Shown: positions 30,610 through 37,672 of the stretch, piece after piece
How the letters are laid out: each line of letters starts with the position of its first letter
How positions within the stretch are numbered: position 1 is the first letter of the stretch
Origin: Candidatus Woesebacteria bacterium
GTDB lineage: Bacteria > Patescibacteriota > Microgenomatia > Woykebacterales > 2-01-FULL-43-14
Length of the DNA: 42,558 nt
Direction of reading: 5' to 3'
Assembly: GCA_020060105.1 (NCBI GenBank)
Contig: JAGVAV010000004.1
Span: forward strand, 1-42,558
Notes under the pieces: model-generated
The model's database searches: none
What the model was told of the DNA's origin: nothing
What the model saw: the letters and a program-made list of their open reading frames with translations, nothing else
Position numbers and translations under genes: made by a program

Positions 30610-31836
30610 ATGCTCCAAGAGGTCTCCATAAAACCAGCTGATCTTTCTGCCTATGAAACGATTATTAAAAACGGATTATTGGAAGAAATCCAAACTCTAG
30701 CCAAATCGTTAAAAGGAAAGAGGGTTTTACACCTCAACGCCACTTCCTCAGGTGGGGGAGTAGCCGAACTTTTAAAAAGCCTCTTACCTTTAATGCAAAA
30801 TACCGGCCTTGAAACTCGCTGGTTTACTCTAACCCCCAACGAAGAGTTCTTTACCATCACCAAAAAAATTCATAACTTTCTGCAAGGAAGAAAGGGTGAC
30901 TTGACCCAGAAAGAAAAGGAGTATTTCCTCAGATACGGACAAAAACTAAGCACCCAATTAGACATTAAACAATTTGACCTCCTGGTAGTTCACGATCCTC
31001 AACCACTACCCGTCATCTTAAATAATTTCCATCCAAGCATTTGGCACTGCCACATTGACACCTCCAAGCCTAACAAAAACGTCTGGAAATTTGTAAGCCC
31101 TTTTATCCGTCGCTACGACCGTTACATCTTCACCCTCAGAAAATACTTTGGGCCGGGGTTAGATTATAAAAAACTAAGATTTTTTACTCCAGCCATCGAC
31201 CCTCTCTCAAGCAAAAACACCCTCTTAAAAGAGGTGTACGCGAAAGCCGTTCTTAAAAAGTTTGGCCTTCATCCCGACGAACCGCTTATCACTCAAGTTT
31301 CTCGCTTTGATCATTGGAAAGATCCTTGGGGGGTAATCGACGCTTATCGAGTTGCCAAGAGAAAGATGCCAAATTTACAACTTGCCCTAATCGGCGTTCT
31401 AGCCATTGACGACCCTGAAGGCAAAGTTATTCTTGCCGATATTAAAAAGTACGCTAAAGAAGACCCAAACATCTTTATCTTAACTAATCTTGATGGCGTA
31501 GGCCCCCTTGAAGTTAACGCTTTTCAATGCGCTTCAAATATTCTCCTTCAAAAATCAATTAAGGAAGGTTTTGGTTTAACTGTTTCTGAAGCGTTGTGGA
31601 AAGGCAAACCAGTCATCGGGGGAAACTGCGGCGGAATTACGGTTCAGATTAAGCAGGGTAAAAGCGGCTATTTGGTCAACACTCCTCGCAGTTGCGCCAC
31701 AAAAATCACCCATTTACTTAAGAACCCAAAACTTGCTTTAGAAATGGGGGAGTACGGTAAAGAAACCGTTCGGGAAAAATTTCTCATGCCCCGGCTGCTA
31801 AGAGACTACCTGAAACTTTTCCAAGAATTTAATTAA
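30610..31836 (+). CDS. treT: Trehalose synthase-type glycosyltransferase (TreT-like, GT4)
   Basis: A 408-residue retaining glycosyltransferase of the GT-B fold. The N-terminal block GKRVLHLNATSSGGGVAELLKSLLPL is characteristic of TreT. WHCHIDTSKPNKNVWKF and FTPAIDPLSSKN continue this type. The C-terminal nucleotide-sugar domain has QVSRFDHWKDPWGVIDAYR and the E-x7-E motif in KEGFGLTVSEALWKGKPVIGG. TreT joins an NDP-glucose and glucose to give trehalose, reversibly. It is translationally coupled with galT and near a ROK kinase, so a trehalose or UDP-glucose cycle is plausible. The symbol reflects the close resemblance; other GT4 enzymes of the same subfamily are possible. Confidence 0.85.
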   Translation: MLQEVSIKPADLSAYETIIKNGLLEEIQTLAKSLKGKRVLHLNATSSGGGVAELLKSLLPLMQNTGLETRWFTLTPNEEFFTITKKIHNFLQGRKGDLTQKEKEYFLRYGQKLSTQLDIKQFDLLVVHDPQPLPVILNNFHPSIWHCHIDTSKPNKNVWKFVSPFIRRYDRYIFTLRKYFGPGLDYKKLRFFTPAIDPLSSKNTLLKEVYAKAVLKKFGLHPDEPLITQVSRFDHWKDPWGVIDAYRVAKRKMPNLQLALIGVLAIDDPEGKVILADIKKYAKEDPNIFILTNLDGVGPLEVNAFQCASNILLQKSIKEGFGLTVSEALWKGKPVIGGNCGGITVQIKQGKSGYLVNTPRSCATKITHLLKNPKLALEMGEYGKETVREKFLMPRLLRDYLKLFQEFN

Positions 31837-31844
31837 CCAAAGGA

Positions 31845-31872
31845 TTGATTTAACTAAAAGGAGTGTTATAAT
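31845..31872 (+). promoter_or_regulatory. Promoter of the carbonic-anhydrase-like gene
   Basis: TTGATT, 16 bases, TATAAT, with TG one base before the -10 box (extended -10). It begins 8 bases after the treT stop and gives a leader of about 40 bases. Confidence 0.7.
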
Positions 31873-31918
31873 TACTTTTGCGATAAAAAGCCCAGAATTG
31901 AAAGGAGAAGGAAAAGTC

Positions 31919-32374
31919 GTGAAAGCACACGGGAATACCATCGCTTGGTTTTGCTATGACGACCGATTCGCTAAAGGCTTTTTCGAATTTACTTGCAAAA
32001 CATCGGGGGAGACTTTCTTCCCTATCACCGGCCCTGGCGGCCCTCTCCCAGCCATTGTAGAGCCAAACCATCAAGACTGGGGTAAGCTCAGGTATGCGGT
32101 TGGCATTATCGCTCAACAGGGACCTCAGAAGTGGCTTAAAATCCTTACCTTCACCCACGATGATTGTGCGTGGGTAAATGACTGTCAGTTCCCAGGCGAG
32201 CCTTGCGGATGGGCATCGCAAATCCAAACGGAAATTTCTAAAAGATTATCCCAGTTTCCAGGGAGAATCGTTTTGGAAGCTTATCACGCAACGATAGGAG
32301 AGGAGGATCGTGTCCAGTTCACGATTGTTTCGATAAGCCATCACAATATCTGGAAAGAACTTGTGTCTCTATAG
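31919..32374 (+). CDS. Beta-carbonic-anhydrase-like protein, orphan
   Basis: A 151-residue protein starting at GTG, with AAAGGAGAAGG just upstream; the track's TTG start lies before that site. Residues 12-16 read CYDDR, matching the CxDxR zinc and catalytic motif of beta-carbonic anhydrases. Residues 80-83 read HDDC, matching HxxC, the other two zinc ligands. FPITGPGGPLPAI between them stands where the family has a Gly-rich turn. So all three metal ligands (C12, H80, C83) and the Asp-Arg dyad are present. The protein is shorter than usual, and true CO2 hydration is not assured; related small proteins of this fold have unknown roles. It has its own promoter and terminators. No neighbour suggests a pathway. 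Confidence 0.72.
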   Translation: MKAHGNTIAWFCYDDRFAKGFFEFTCKTSGETFFPITGPGGPLPAIVEPNHQDWGKLRYAVGIIAQQGPQKWLKILTFTHDDCAWVNDCQFPGEPCGWASQIQTEISKRLSQFPGRIVLEAYHATIGEEDRVQFTIVSISHHNIWKELVSL

Positions 32375-32376
32375 AG

Positions 32377-32400
32377 GTAACTCACAATAAAGTGAGTTAC
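32377..32400 (+). terminator. First of two tandem hairpins after the carbonic-anhydrase-like gene
   Basis: GTAACTCAC and GTGAGTTAC form a perfect nine-base stem with loop AATAAA. It starts 3 bases after the stop codon. No T-run follows, so it may protect the 3' end. Confidence 0.6.
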
Positions 32401-32408
32401 TTATCTTC

Positions 32409-32444
32409 GCGGAGTAGTTACAATGAAGTAGCTGCTCCGCTTTT
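32409..32444 (+). terminator. Intrinsic terminator of the carbonic-anhydrase-like gene
   Basis: GCGGAGTAGTTAC and GTAGCTGCTCCGC form a 13-base stem with two G-T pairs and loop AATGAA, followed by TTTT. Confidence 0.8.
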
Positions 32445-33259
32445 CATTGTGCGACATCGCCTCCAAAACCGCTCAGAACCATTTGAGCTTCGACCAGTGT
32501 TTCAAGTTTTTATTTGAGATAGGATCAACCCGTTGTCTCTTAGTAATCGGAAAAAGCAGCAGCGATAAATTATTTAAAACTAAAAATAAGATCGAAAACG
32601 ATGAATCCGTGGTATCAGCAAACCCAGGCAAGAAGAACTGGTTTTGGGGTTTCAGCCCCGCATCCCGAGGCGCTGTAAAGGCCTAGAACGCCCCTTTGGG
32701 GGATTGGTGGACGGTAGGACCTCTTAAAATTATTTTGTCCCTTAGAAAGGATCGTCAGGTCAAGTAAATTTAATATTTTGATAGTCAAAAACTTATCGTC
32801 AAAAGTTTTCTCAGTTAGAACCGAAGCTGGGGACCATTTTAAAGCCTTTTTAGCGTTTTATTTGTAAGTGAAAATCCCAAGACTAAACAAAGTCGGCTTT
32901 TTCGTGAGCCAATAAAAAATTAGCTTTAATGTCGGATAAGATACATTGTACGACATTAGATAAAACACTAGCCCAGAAGGCCAAAGAGATTAAACAGTAG
33001 GAGGAGAGAAGGCCTCTTAACCATACCTTCTATCAAACAGTTTATATTCCTTTCCCGCGATGTTTTATGTTTTCTTTCTCCTCTTTAAAAGTATCTAATT
33101 TAGACGAGAATAAGTAAGGCAGGCTTACCCTAGGTCGTTCGGGTAATTTTAGTAAGCGTAAATTTTTGAGAAGTTTTAGATTGGGGACAGTAGAAACTAA
33201 GAGCCCCATCTAAAAAGGTCATTAGCACTCAAATCCTACAGCCGCTGGAAATTTAGGAG

Positions 33260-33268
33260 TTATCCACA
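33260..33268 (+). promoter_or_regulatory. DnaA-box-like sequence
   Basis: TTATCCACA matches the strong DnaA box. It is the only copy I noticed in this gap, so by itself it does not define an origin. AT-rich DNA follows about 150 bases downstream. Confidence 0.35.
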
Positions 33269-33318
33269 ATACTTTTAACTCTACCTATCTTCCCCCTCCG
33301 TAAGTCCTATAATAATAC

Positions 33319-33334
33319 TTTCCACGCGTGGAAA
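33319..33334. repeat. Perfect 16-bp palindrome next to a -10-like box
   Basis: TTTCCACGCGTGGAAA is exactly self-complementary and begins 5 bases after a TATAAT. The position would suit an operator covering a transcription start. Confidence 0.5.
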
Positions 33335-33599
33335 TTTCTGCATCAAAGTGTACCACCTAAACTTCCCTCACTCCTCTACTCCTACCTGGCAGGGGAATTT
33401 TTAAAACCCTCCTCTACCCTAATTTTAAAATTAAAATATTTTTTAGCTTTCTAATTAAAAACGCTTTATTTTTAACCAACACCTTAAAGATAAGTTTAAT
33501 TCCCCTTCTCCCTAACTCAAGAAACCCAAACCAAACTTTCGCTAAAAAGTCCGTTAGATCAATCTAATTTATATCTTTTCTGGAAAAAAGAGGCGCGTT

Positions 33600-34379
33600 T
33601 CAGGCTCCCCAACGGGTAAGAAAGACCATTAGGGAGAAAACAGCAAAACTGACAAAAATGTACTCGAAGACCACTTGACGATTGAGGCTGTTTTTTAACT
33701 TATGTTGCACAACTCCTAAAAAGACGTATAAAGCCGCGGTGAGCACCAAACCGGCATTAAGAGGTTGAAGAGGCCAAAAGCTAAACAAAAAAGCAATCTC
33801 GCCGATCACCAGGCTTAAAATCACGGAACTTAAGATAATGTTAGCGTTAAGATGTTCCTCCAGTTCTATCTGCCATAAGGCTTGAATAAAAAGCAAGGTT
33901 GAGGTAAAAAAGGTAATTAAACTAAGCATCCAACCATCAAGATAAAGATTGCCAAGTAGAGAAAAAAGGACAAAAGCCACGGTTAAAGTCGCTAAATAGC
34001 CCACCGTATGGGCGGCCCGAATTAGAGGAATGCTTCTTTTCGCCGCCACGTTAAAGATGTTTTCGGCGAGCAGTATCACATACATCACGGCCCCAAACCC
34101 CACCAAGCCCCCAATTCGGTAAGGCACCGAAGGTAAAAAACTAAAATAAATTAGCCCAACAGTTAGGGTAAACGAAACAGGTAGAACAAAAAGGGTCAGA
34201 AATTCAATTCCCTCTAAATCATGATACAAAATCCAAGCGGAAAGTAGATAGCTAGCAATAACTATTCCCGCCAAAAAAGTTCTTCGCCAATCATAAACGA
34301 TATCAGGCAACAAAAATATCCCTAAAGAAAGGAGCAATATTGAGATGATAATTTTATATCTTTTAGTGAGAAACAGCAT
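33600..34379 (-). CDS. Polytopic membrane protein of unknown function
   Basis: A 259-residue protein with about eight hydrophobic segments, starting IIISILLLSLGIFLLPDIV. Short charged loops separate them (YDWRRTF, AAKRSIPLIRAAH, QHKLKNSLNRQ). No catalytic motif or known family signature stands out. It is 25 bases after ruvC in the same direction and is probably the third gene of the yebC-ruvC unit. A repair role is not implied by that alone. It ends against the 1.2-kb gap. Confidence 0.8.
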   Translation of the reverse strand: MLFLTKRYKIIISILLLSLGIFLLPDIVYDWRRTFLAGIVIASYLLSAWILYHDLEGIEFLTLFVLPVSFTLTVGLIYFSFLPSVPYRIGGLVGFGAVMYVILLAENIFNVAAKRSIPLIRAAHTVGYLATLTVAFVLFSLLGNLYLDGWMLSLITFFTSTLLFIQALWQIELEEHLNANIILSSVILSLVIGEIAFLFSFWPLQPLNAGLVLTAALYVFLGVVQHKLKNSLNRQVVFEYIFVSFAVFSLMVFLTRWGA

Positions 34380-34404
34380 TAGAGCTAAGTTCCAAACGTA
34401 CTTA

Positions 34405-34914
34405 CTATGACTCGGTGTTTGACAATTTACCTTTTATTACATGACAAATGGCGATCGCCAAAGCATCCGCCGCGTCGTCAATATAACCTGATTTTGGTTT
34501 GACAAACTCTTTAATGTTTAGTCTTTCCTTAACCGCCGTCTGCATTTGTTTTTTATCCGCCCGTCCATAACCAGTCAAAGTTTGCTTGACCGCTAAGCCC
34601 TGATATTCAAAAAAGGAAATATTATTCTCGGCGATTGTTACCATAACCACCCCTCTCGCCTGTCCAACCGTCATCGCCGTTCGAGAGTTCGCCCCAAAAA
34701 AAAGCTGTTCAACTATCGCACAATCTGGACTGAATCGGTTAATTAGTTGTTGAAGTTCGTTTCTTAATATCAATAGCCGCTCGGTCATCGGCTTTTCTGG
34801 CGGCGTGCTGATACAACCGTAATCAAGAGCCTCAAGAGTGCCGTTGATTTCCGAAGTTCTTAAAACTCCCCATCCGGTTGTCGCCGTGCCGGGATCTATG
34901 CCTAATATTAGCAT
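34405..34914 (-). CDS. ruvC: Holliday junction resolvase RuvC
   Basis: Endonuclease that cuts Holliday junctions in recombination, 169 residues. The RNase H-like fold begins LILGIDPGTATTGWGVL with the first catalytic Asp. The second acidic residue is Glu in AIVEQLFFGANSRTAM. GYGRADKKQMQTAVKERL contains the loop that contacts DNA, and SGYIDDAADALAIAICH holds the last two Asp residues. All four acidic residues are therefore present. The gene is 7 bases downstream of yebC, an order (yebC-ruvC) shared by many bacteria. RuvA and RuvB are not in the window. Confidence 0.97.
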   Translation of the reverse strand: MLILGIDPGTATTGWGVLRTSEINGTLEALDYGCISTPPEKPMTERLLILRNELQQLINRFSPDCAIVEQLFFGANSRTAMTVGQARGVVMVTIAENNISFFEYQGLAVKQTLTGYGRADKKQMQTAVKERLNIKEFVKPKSGYIDDAADALAIAICHVIKGKLSNTES

Positions 34915-34921
34915 CTTACCC

Positions 34922-35671
34922 TCAGGTAATATTAATTAACTCTTCCGGTATATCAAAGTTAGCGTAAACTTTTTGAACATCGTCAAGTTCTTCTAACTTA
35001 TCCATTAAGCTTAACACTTGTTGAGCAACTTTCGGATCCTCGATTTTCAAAGTCGTGGTTGGCCGATAGGTCATATCTGATTGTTTTACCACAAAACCTA
35101 GGTTTTCCAAAGATTTTCTCGCTTCGTCTAAATTTTCCGGCCTAAAATAAATAACTACTGTCCCGTTAACTACCTCCGCGTCTTCTGCCCCCGAGTCCGC
35201 CGCCTGAAGAACTGCTTCTTCAGGATCCGCATCTCCCAATTCAATAACAATTTCCCCCATAGGATTAAACATCCAAGAAACTGAACCAGGCCCAGCCAAA
35301 CTTCCTCCCGAACGCTCAATAACGCTTCTCACCGCGGAGGAAGTTCTCTGACGGTTGTCAGTCGCCGTGCTTACTAAAATCGCCACACCTCCCGGCCCGT
35401 AACCTTCATAGTTAACTTCTTCTAGTTTAGCCGCGCCTTCAATTCCACCTGTTCCCCGAACAATAGCCCTTTCAATGTTTTCTTTAGGCATATTAATTGC
35501 CTTAGCTGCCTCAATTGCCAAACGCAATTTAAAGTTAAACTCAGGACTACCTCCGCCTTCCCTCGCCGCAATGGTGATTGCGTTAGCGGCTTTGGTAAAT
35601 TGCTGACCGCGTCGAATATCCGCAACTCCCTTTTGTCTCTTTATGGTCGACCACTTGGAATGCCCCGACAT
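34922..35671 (-). CDS. yebC: YebC/PmpR family protein
   Basis: A 249-residue protein beginning MSGHSKWSTIKRQKGVADIRRG, the invariant start of the family, with GGSPEFNFKLRLAIEAAKAINMPKENIERAI next and the central YEGYGPGGVAILVSTATDN. Members act as transcription regulators, and recent work on YebC-type proteins links them to translation of difficult proline stretches; which role applies here is unknown. It leads the yebC-ruvC-membrane protein unit and has an AGAGGA ribosome site. The start is firm because the family's first residues are conserved. Confidence 0.97.
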   Translation of the reverse strand: MSGHSKWSTIKRQKGVADIRRGQQFTKAANAITIAAREGGGSPEFNFKLRLAIEAAKAINMPKENIERAIVRGTGGIEGAAKLEEVNYEGYGPGGVAILVSTATDNRQRTSSAVRSVIERSGGSLAGPGSVSWMFNPMGEIVIELGDADPEEAVLQAADSGAEDAEVVNGTVVIYFRPENLDEARKSLENLGFVVKQSDMTYRPTTTLKIEDPKVAQQVLSLMDKLEELDDVQKVYANFDIPEELINIT

Positions 35672-35830
35672 TTGTATCCTCTCTAAAGCTAATTATTCTT
35701 TACATTAAATGGCACTCTCCAATTCTAACACAGGATCAAAAAGATTCGCAACCAAAATCTATCTTCCGCAAATATTATTTGGGTTCTATACAACTTGAGT
35801 TAACTATAGGCCATAATGGATTGTGTATTT

Positions 35831-35852
35831 CCTTGTCAAGATCTTGACAAGG
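35831..35852. promoter_or_regulatory. Perfect 22-bp palindrome, operator-like
   Basis: CCTTGTCAAGATCTTGACAAGG is exactly self-complementary. Its right half contains the TTGACA of the promoter at 35844-35872, so a protein bound to it would cover the -35 box. It is 73 bases before the start of the TPR gene. Confidence 0.65.
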
Positions 35853-35872
35853 TTTAACAAGATATGTATTTT
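35844..35872 (+). promoter_or_regulatory. Promoter of the TPR gene
   Basis: TTGACA, exactly 17 bases, TATTTT. The -35 lies within the palindrome at 35831-35852. The leader would be about 45 bases with GGAAGGA before the ATG. Confidence 0.65.
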
Positions 35873-35924
35873 TTACAGAGTAGGTAAAAGTCTATCATTA
35901 AAAAGTAGGAAGGAAGAATTACTT

Positions 35925-36827
35925 ATGACTGAAGCTGCCCTTGATCCATTAACACAGCAAGCAATAAATGCGGCCCTAAATAACGAATGGCCCACCGCGG
36001 TGGAAATAAACGAAACTCTCCTTTCCAAGTATCCAAACGATGTTGAAACTTTAAACCGGTTAGGACGAGCCTATTTTGAAGTAGGTCAGTTTAGCAAAGC
36101 AAAAACAGTTTACCGCAAGGCCTTAGAGATTGACCCTTATAATTCGATTGCCTTAAAGAATCAAAAACGAATTGCTGAAATTAAAGTCAACGACTTTAAC
36201 AATCGAAAGAAAAGCGTTAACGCTCTTAACAGCTTAGGTTTTATGAAGGACAACGGTGCTCCTCTTAACCCAGACATATTCTTAGAGGAACCGGGAAAAA
36301 CTAAAGTTCTTGCCTTAACCGAGCTAGCCCCACCTGAGGTTTTGGCCAATCTCCATAATGGCGACAATGTCTCCTTAACCTCCTATCGAAACGAGGTTGT
36401 AGTTACCTCCGTGCACGGACAAAGACTGGGAAAGATTTCGGACGAATGGGGTGAAAAAATTGCTAAAGCGATAAGACTTGGCAGTAAATTTGGGGCAATT
36501 ATTAAGGCCAACCAACTTAAAAGAAATAAATCTGAGACCGCTCGCTTAACTATTTTGGTCAGAGAGTTAGAAAGAGCGAAAGAACTGGAAGGAAACCCGT
36601 TTTTTCCCATTAACAACCATGCGGGATTTACCCCTTTTGTGAGCGAAGAAACAATTTCTCTTCTTAATATTGAACAAACAGAAGAGAGTCCAGAAAACCA
36701 ATCATTCGAAGGAACAGACGAAGAAAATGTTAATTACGAGCATTCTCCCCAACCATATAACTCCCTCGAGTCGTTAGCCAAGAAAGAAGAAGACGCTTTA
36801 GAAGAGCTTGAAAAAGAAGACAGCTAG
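35925..36827 (+). CDS. TPR-repeat protein with nucleic-acid-like central domain
   Basis: A 300-residue protein; the ATG at 35925 follows GTAGGAAGGAAG, whereas the track start lies upstream of the predicted transcription start region. Residues 10-75 are two tetratricopeptide repeats (NNEWPTAVEINETLLSKYPNDVETLNRLGRAYFEVGQFSKAKTVYRKALEIDPYNSIAL). A region of beta character follows (VSLTSYRNEVVVTSVHGQRLGKISDEW), then a lysine-rich stretch and a very acidic C-terminal third. It is cytosolic, with no signal. TPRs mediate protein contacts; the partner is unknown. Its promoter lies behind a perfect palindrome, so it is probably regulated. It converges on the next gene with 5 bases between stops. Confidence 0.82.
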   Translation: MTEAALDPLTQQAINAALNNEWPTAVEINETLLSKYPNDVETLNRLGRAYFEVGQFSKAKTVYRKALEIDPYNSIALKNQKRIAEIKVNDFNNRKKSVNALNSLGFMKDNGAPLNPDIFLEEPGKTKVLALTELAPPEVLANLHNGDNVSLTSYRNEVVVTSVHGQRLGKISDEWGEKIAKAIRLGSKFGAIIKANQLKRNKSETARLTILVRELERAKELEGNPFFPINNHAGFTPFVSEETISLLNIEQTEESPENQSFEGTDEENVNYEHSPQPYNSLESLAKKEEDALEELEKEDS

Positions 36828-36832
36828 TCTTT

Positions 36833-37564
36833 CTAACGAAGCTCATCCTCAGTTACTCCCGGCATCTTAACTTCCACTGCCGCTTCATCAAGAGGCTTTT
36901 GGGATGGTTGATTTTCGACTGGCGGTGGAAACGAAATAGATTCCTGGGGCTCAAGCGGAGTATGCAACGGCCCGTTTTTCAACTTAGCCTTCTCCTCTTT
37001 CTCTACTTTTACGGGAAGAGTAGGAATCGCTTCCTTTTTAACTAGTTCGACTGTCTCGTTTTTATCCTTGTCTTTAACTTCAACTGATTCAATTGCGGCG
37101 TAGGCGGCGGTTAAATTATTTGCCGGAAGTTGAATAGTCACCTCATCCCCTACTTTTCCTCCAAAATGGGATACCGCTGCCGGCAGGACTTTATAACTTC
37201 CCTCCGACGTCACCACTTTAAACTTTCCGTCTTTTTTGGTTAACATCCCGACACTCTTATGCCTTTTTACATGTTCTACCTGTTTAAATCTTTTTTCTCC
37301 TCCCTCGTCGATTAGCTTCAGAGTGTCTCCAACAACTAGCATCGACTTTGAGGCATAATTAACCGGGACGGGATATTTACTCCCATCCTCACAAACCATG
37401 TTTTCACCGTCAAAAACTCCCGTCAAGCCAGGTAAATCCTTACTTGCCGCCTTGCCGGCTTCCTTTCCTAGCTCCAATTCCGCTAAAAGTTGTCTCGATA
37501 ATTTAATACTGGACTCCGCGGCATTAAGCGCTTGCCTAATTAAATCAACTTTGTTTGTCCCCAT
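36833..37564 (-). CDS. CPR-type conserved protein of unknown function
   Basis: I recognise the type but know no function. The 243 residues begin with a helical stretch (VDLIRQALNAAESSIKLSRQLLAEL), then LTGVFDGENMVCEDGSKYPVPVNYASKSMLVVGDTLKL, a block I associate with Patescibacteria genomes. A beta-rich part follows with GSYKVLPAAVSHFGGKVGDEVTIQLP. The last 80 residues are Pro-, Glu- and Lys-rich and probably disordered. No signal or membrane segment exists. A GGGAGGT site precedes the ATG, consistent with high expression. It lies between the TPR gene and a large ATPase. The order of small beta domains recalls RNA-binding folds, which is only a guess. Confidence 0.82.
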   Translation of the reverse strand: MGTNKVDLIRQALNAAESSIKLSRQLLAELELGKEAGKAASKDLPGLTGVFDGENMVCEDGSKYPVPVNYASKSMLVVGDTLKLIDEGGEKRFKQVEHVKRHKSVGMLTKKDGKFKVVTSEGSYKVLPAAVSHFGGKVGDEVTIQLPANNLTAAYAAIESVEVKDKDKNETVELVKKEAIPTLPVKVEKEEKAKLKNGPLHTPLEPQESISFPPPVENQPSQKPLDEAAVEVKMPGVTEDELR

Positions 37565-37612
37565 TTTACCTCCCTTTTAATCTCTCCTTTTTCAACTTTG
37601 TAAACCTATCTG

Positions 37613-37627
37613 TTTCATTTAATGAAA
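37613..37627. repeat. Short inverted repeat upstream of the CPR-type gene
   Basis: TTTCATT-T-AATGAAA lies about 50 bases before the start codon. It could be an operator, but it is short and AT-rich. Confidence 0.3.
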
Positions 37628-37672
37628 TTGGTCAATTCAAATTGAAGGATTATATTTTAACATAAAAGCGTT

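Larger units (their letters stand above)
32445..33599. other. 1.15-kb gap without recognisable genes between convergent units
   Basis: Only one ORF of 79 residues without a ribosome site lies here, and I do not accept it. The stretch holds many potential helices: GGGG/CCCC near 32645-32658, CCCC-TTT-GGGG near 32692-32702, TAATGTCG/CGACATTA near 32929-32960, GCTTAC/GTAAGC near 33123-33157, and GGGG/CCCC near 33183-33207. A DnaA-box-like TTATCCACA is at 33260, a TATAAT at 33308, and a 16-base palindrome at 33319. The last 250 bases are strongly pyrimidine-rich on the plus strand and AT-rich at 33420-33475. I could not recognise RNase P RNA, tmRNA, SRP RNA or a tRNA on either strand. Confidence 0.6.

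Noticed and set aside
32447-32686. 79-residue ORF in the large gap
   Set aside because: No ribosome site, no domain, and it starts within the terminator region of the preceding gene.
32560-32760. tmRNA or tRNA on either strand (a GTCCACCA-like end on the minus strand near 32705)
   Set aside because: No T-arm, D-arm or matching acceptor stem could be found.
33281-33343. 20-codon minus-strand ORF with AGGTGG upstream
   Set aside because: Too short and without any support beyond a ribosome-site-like sequence; recorded only as a possibility.
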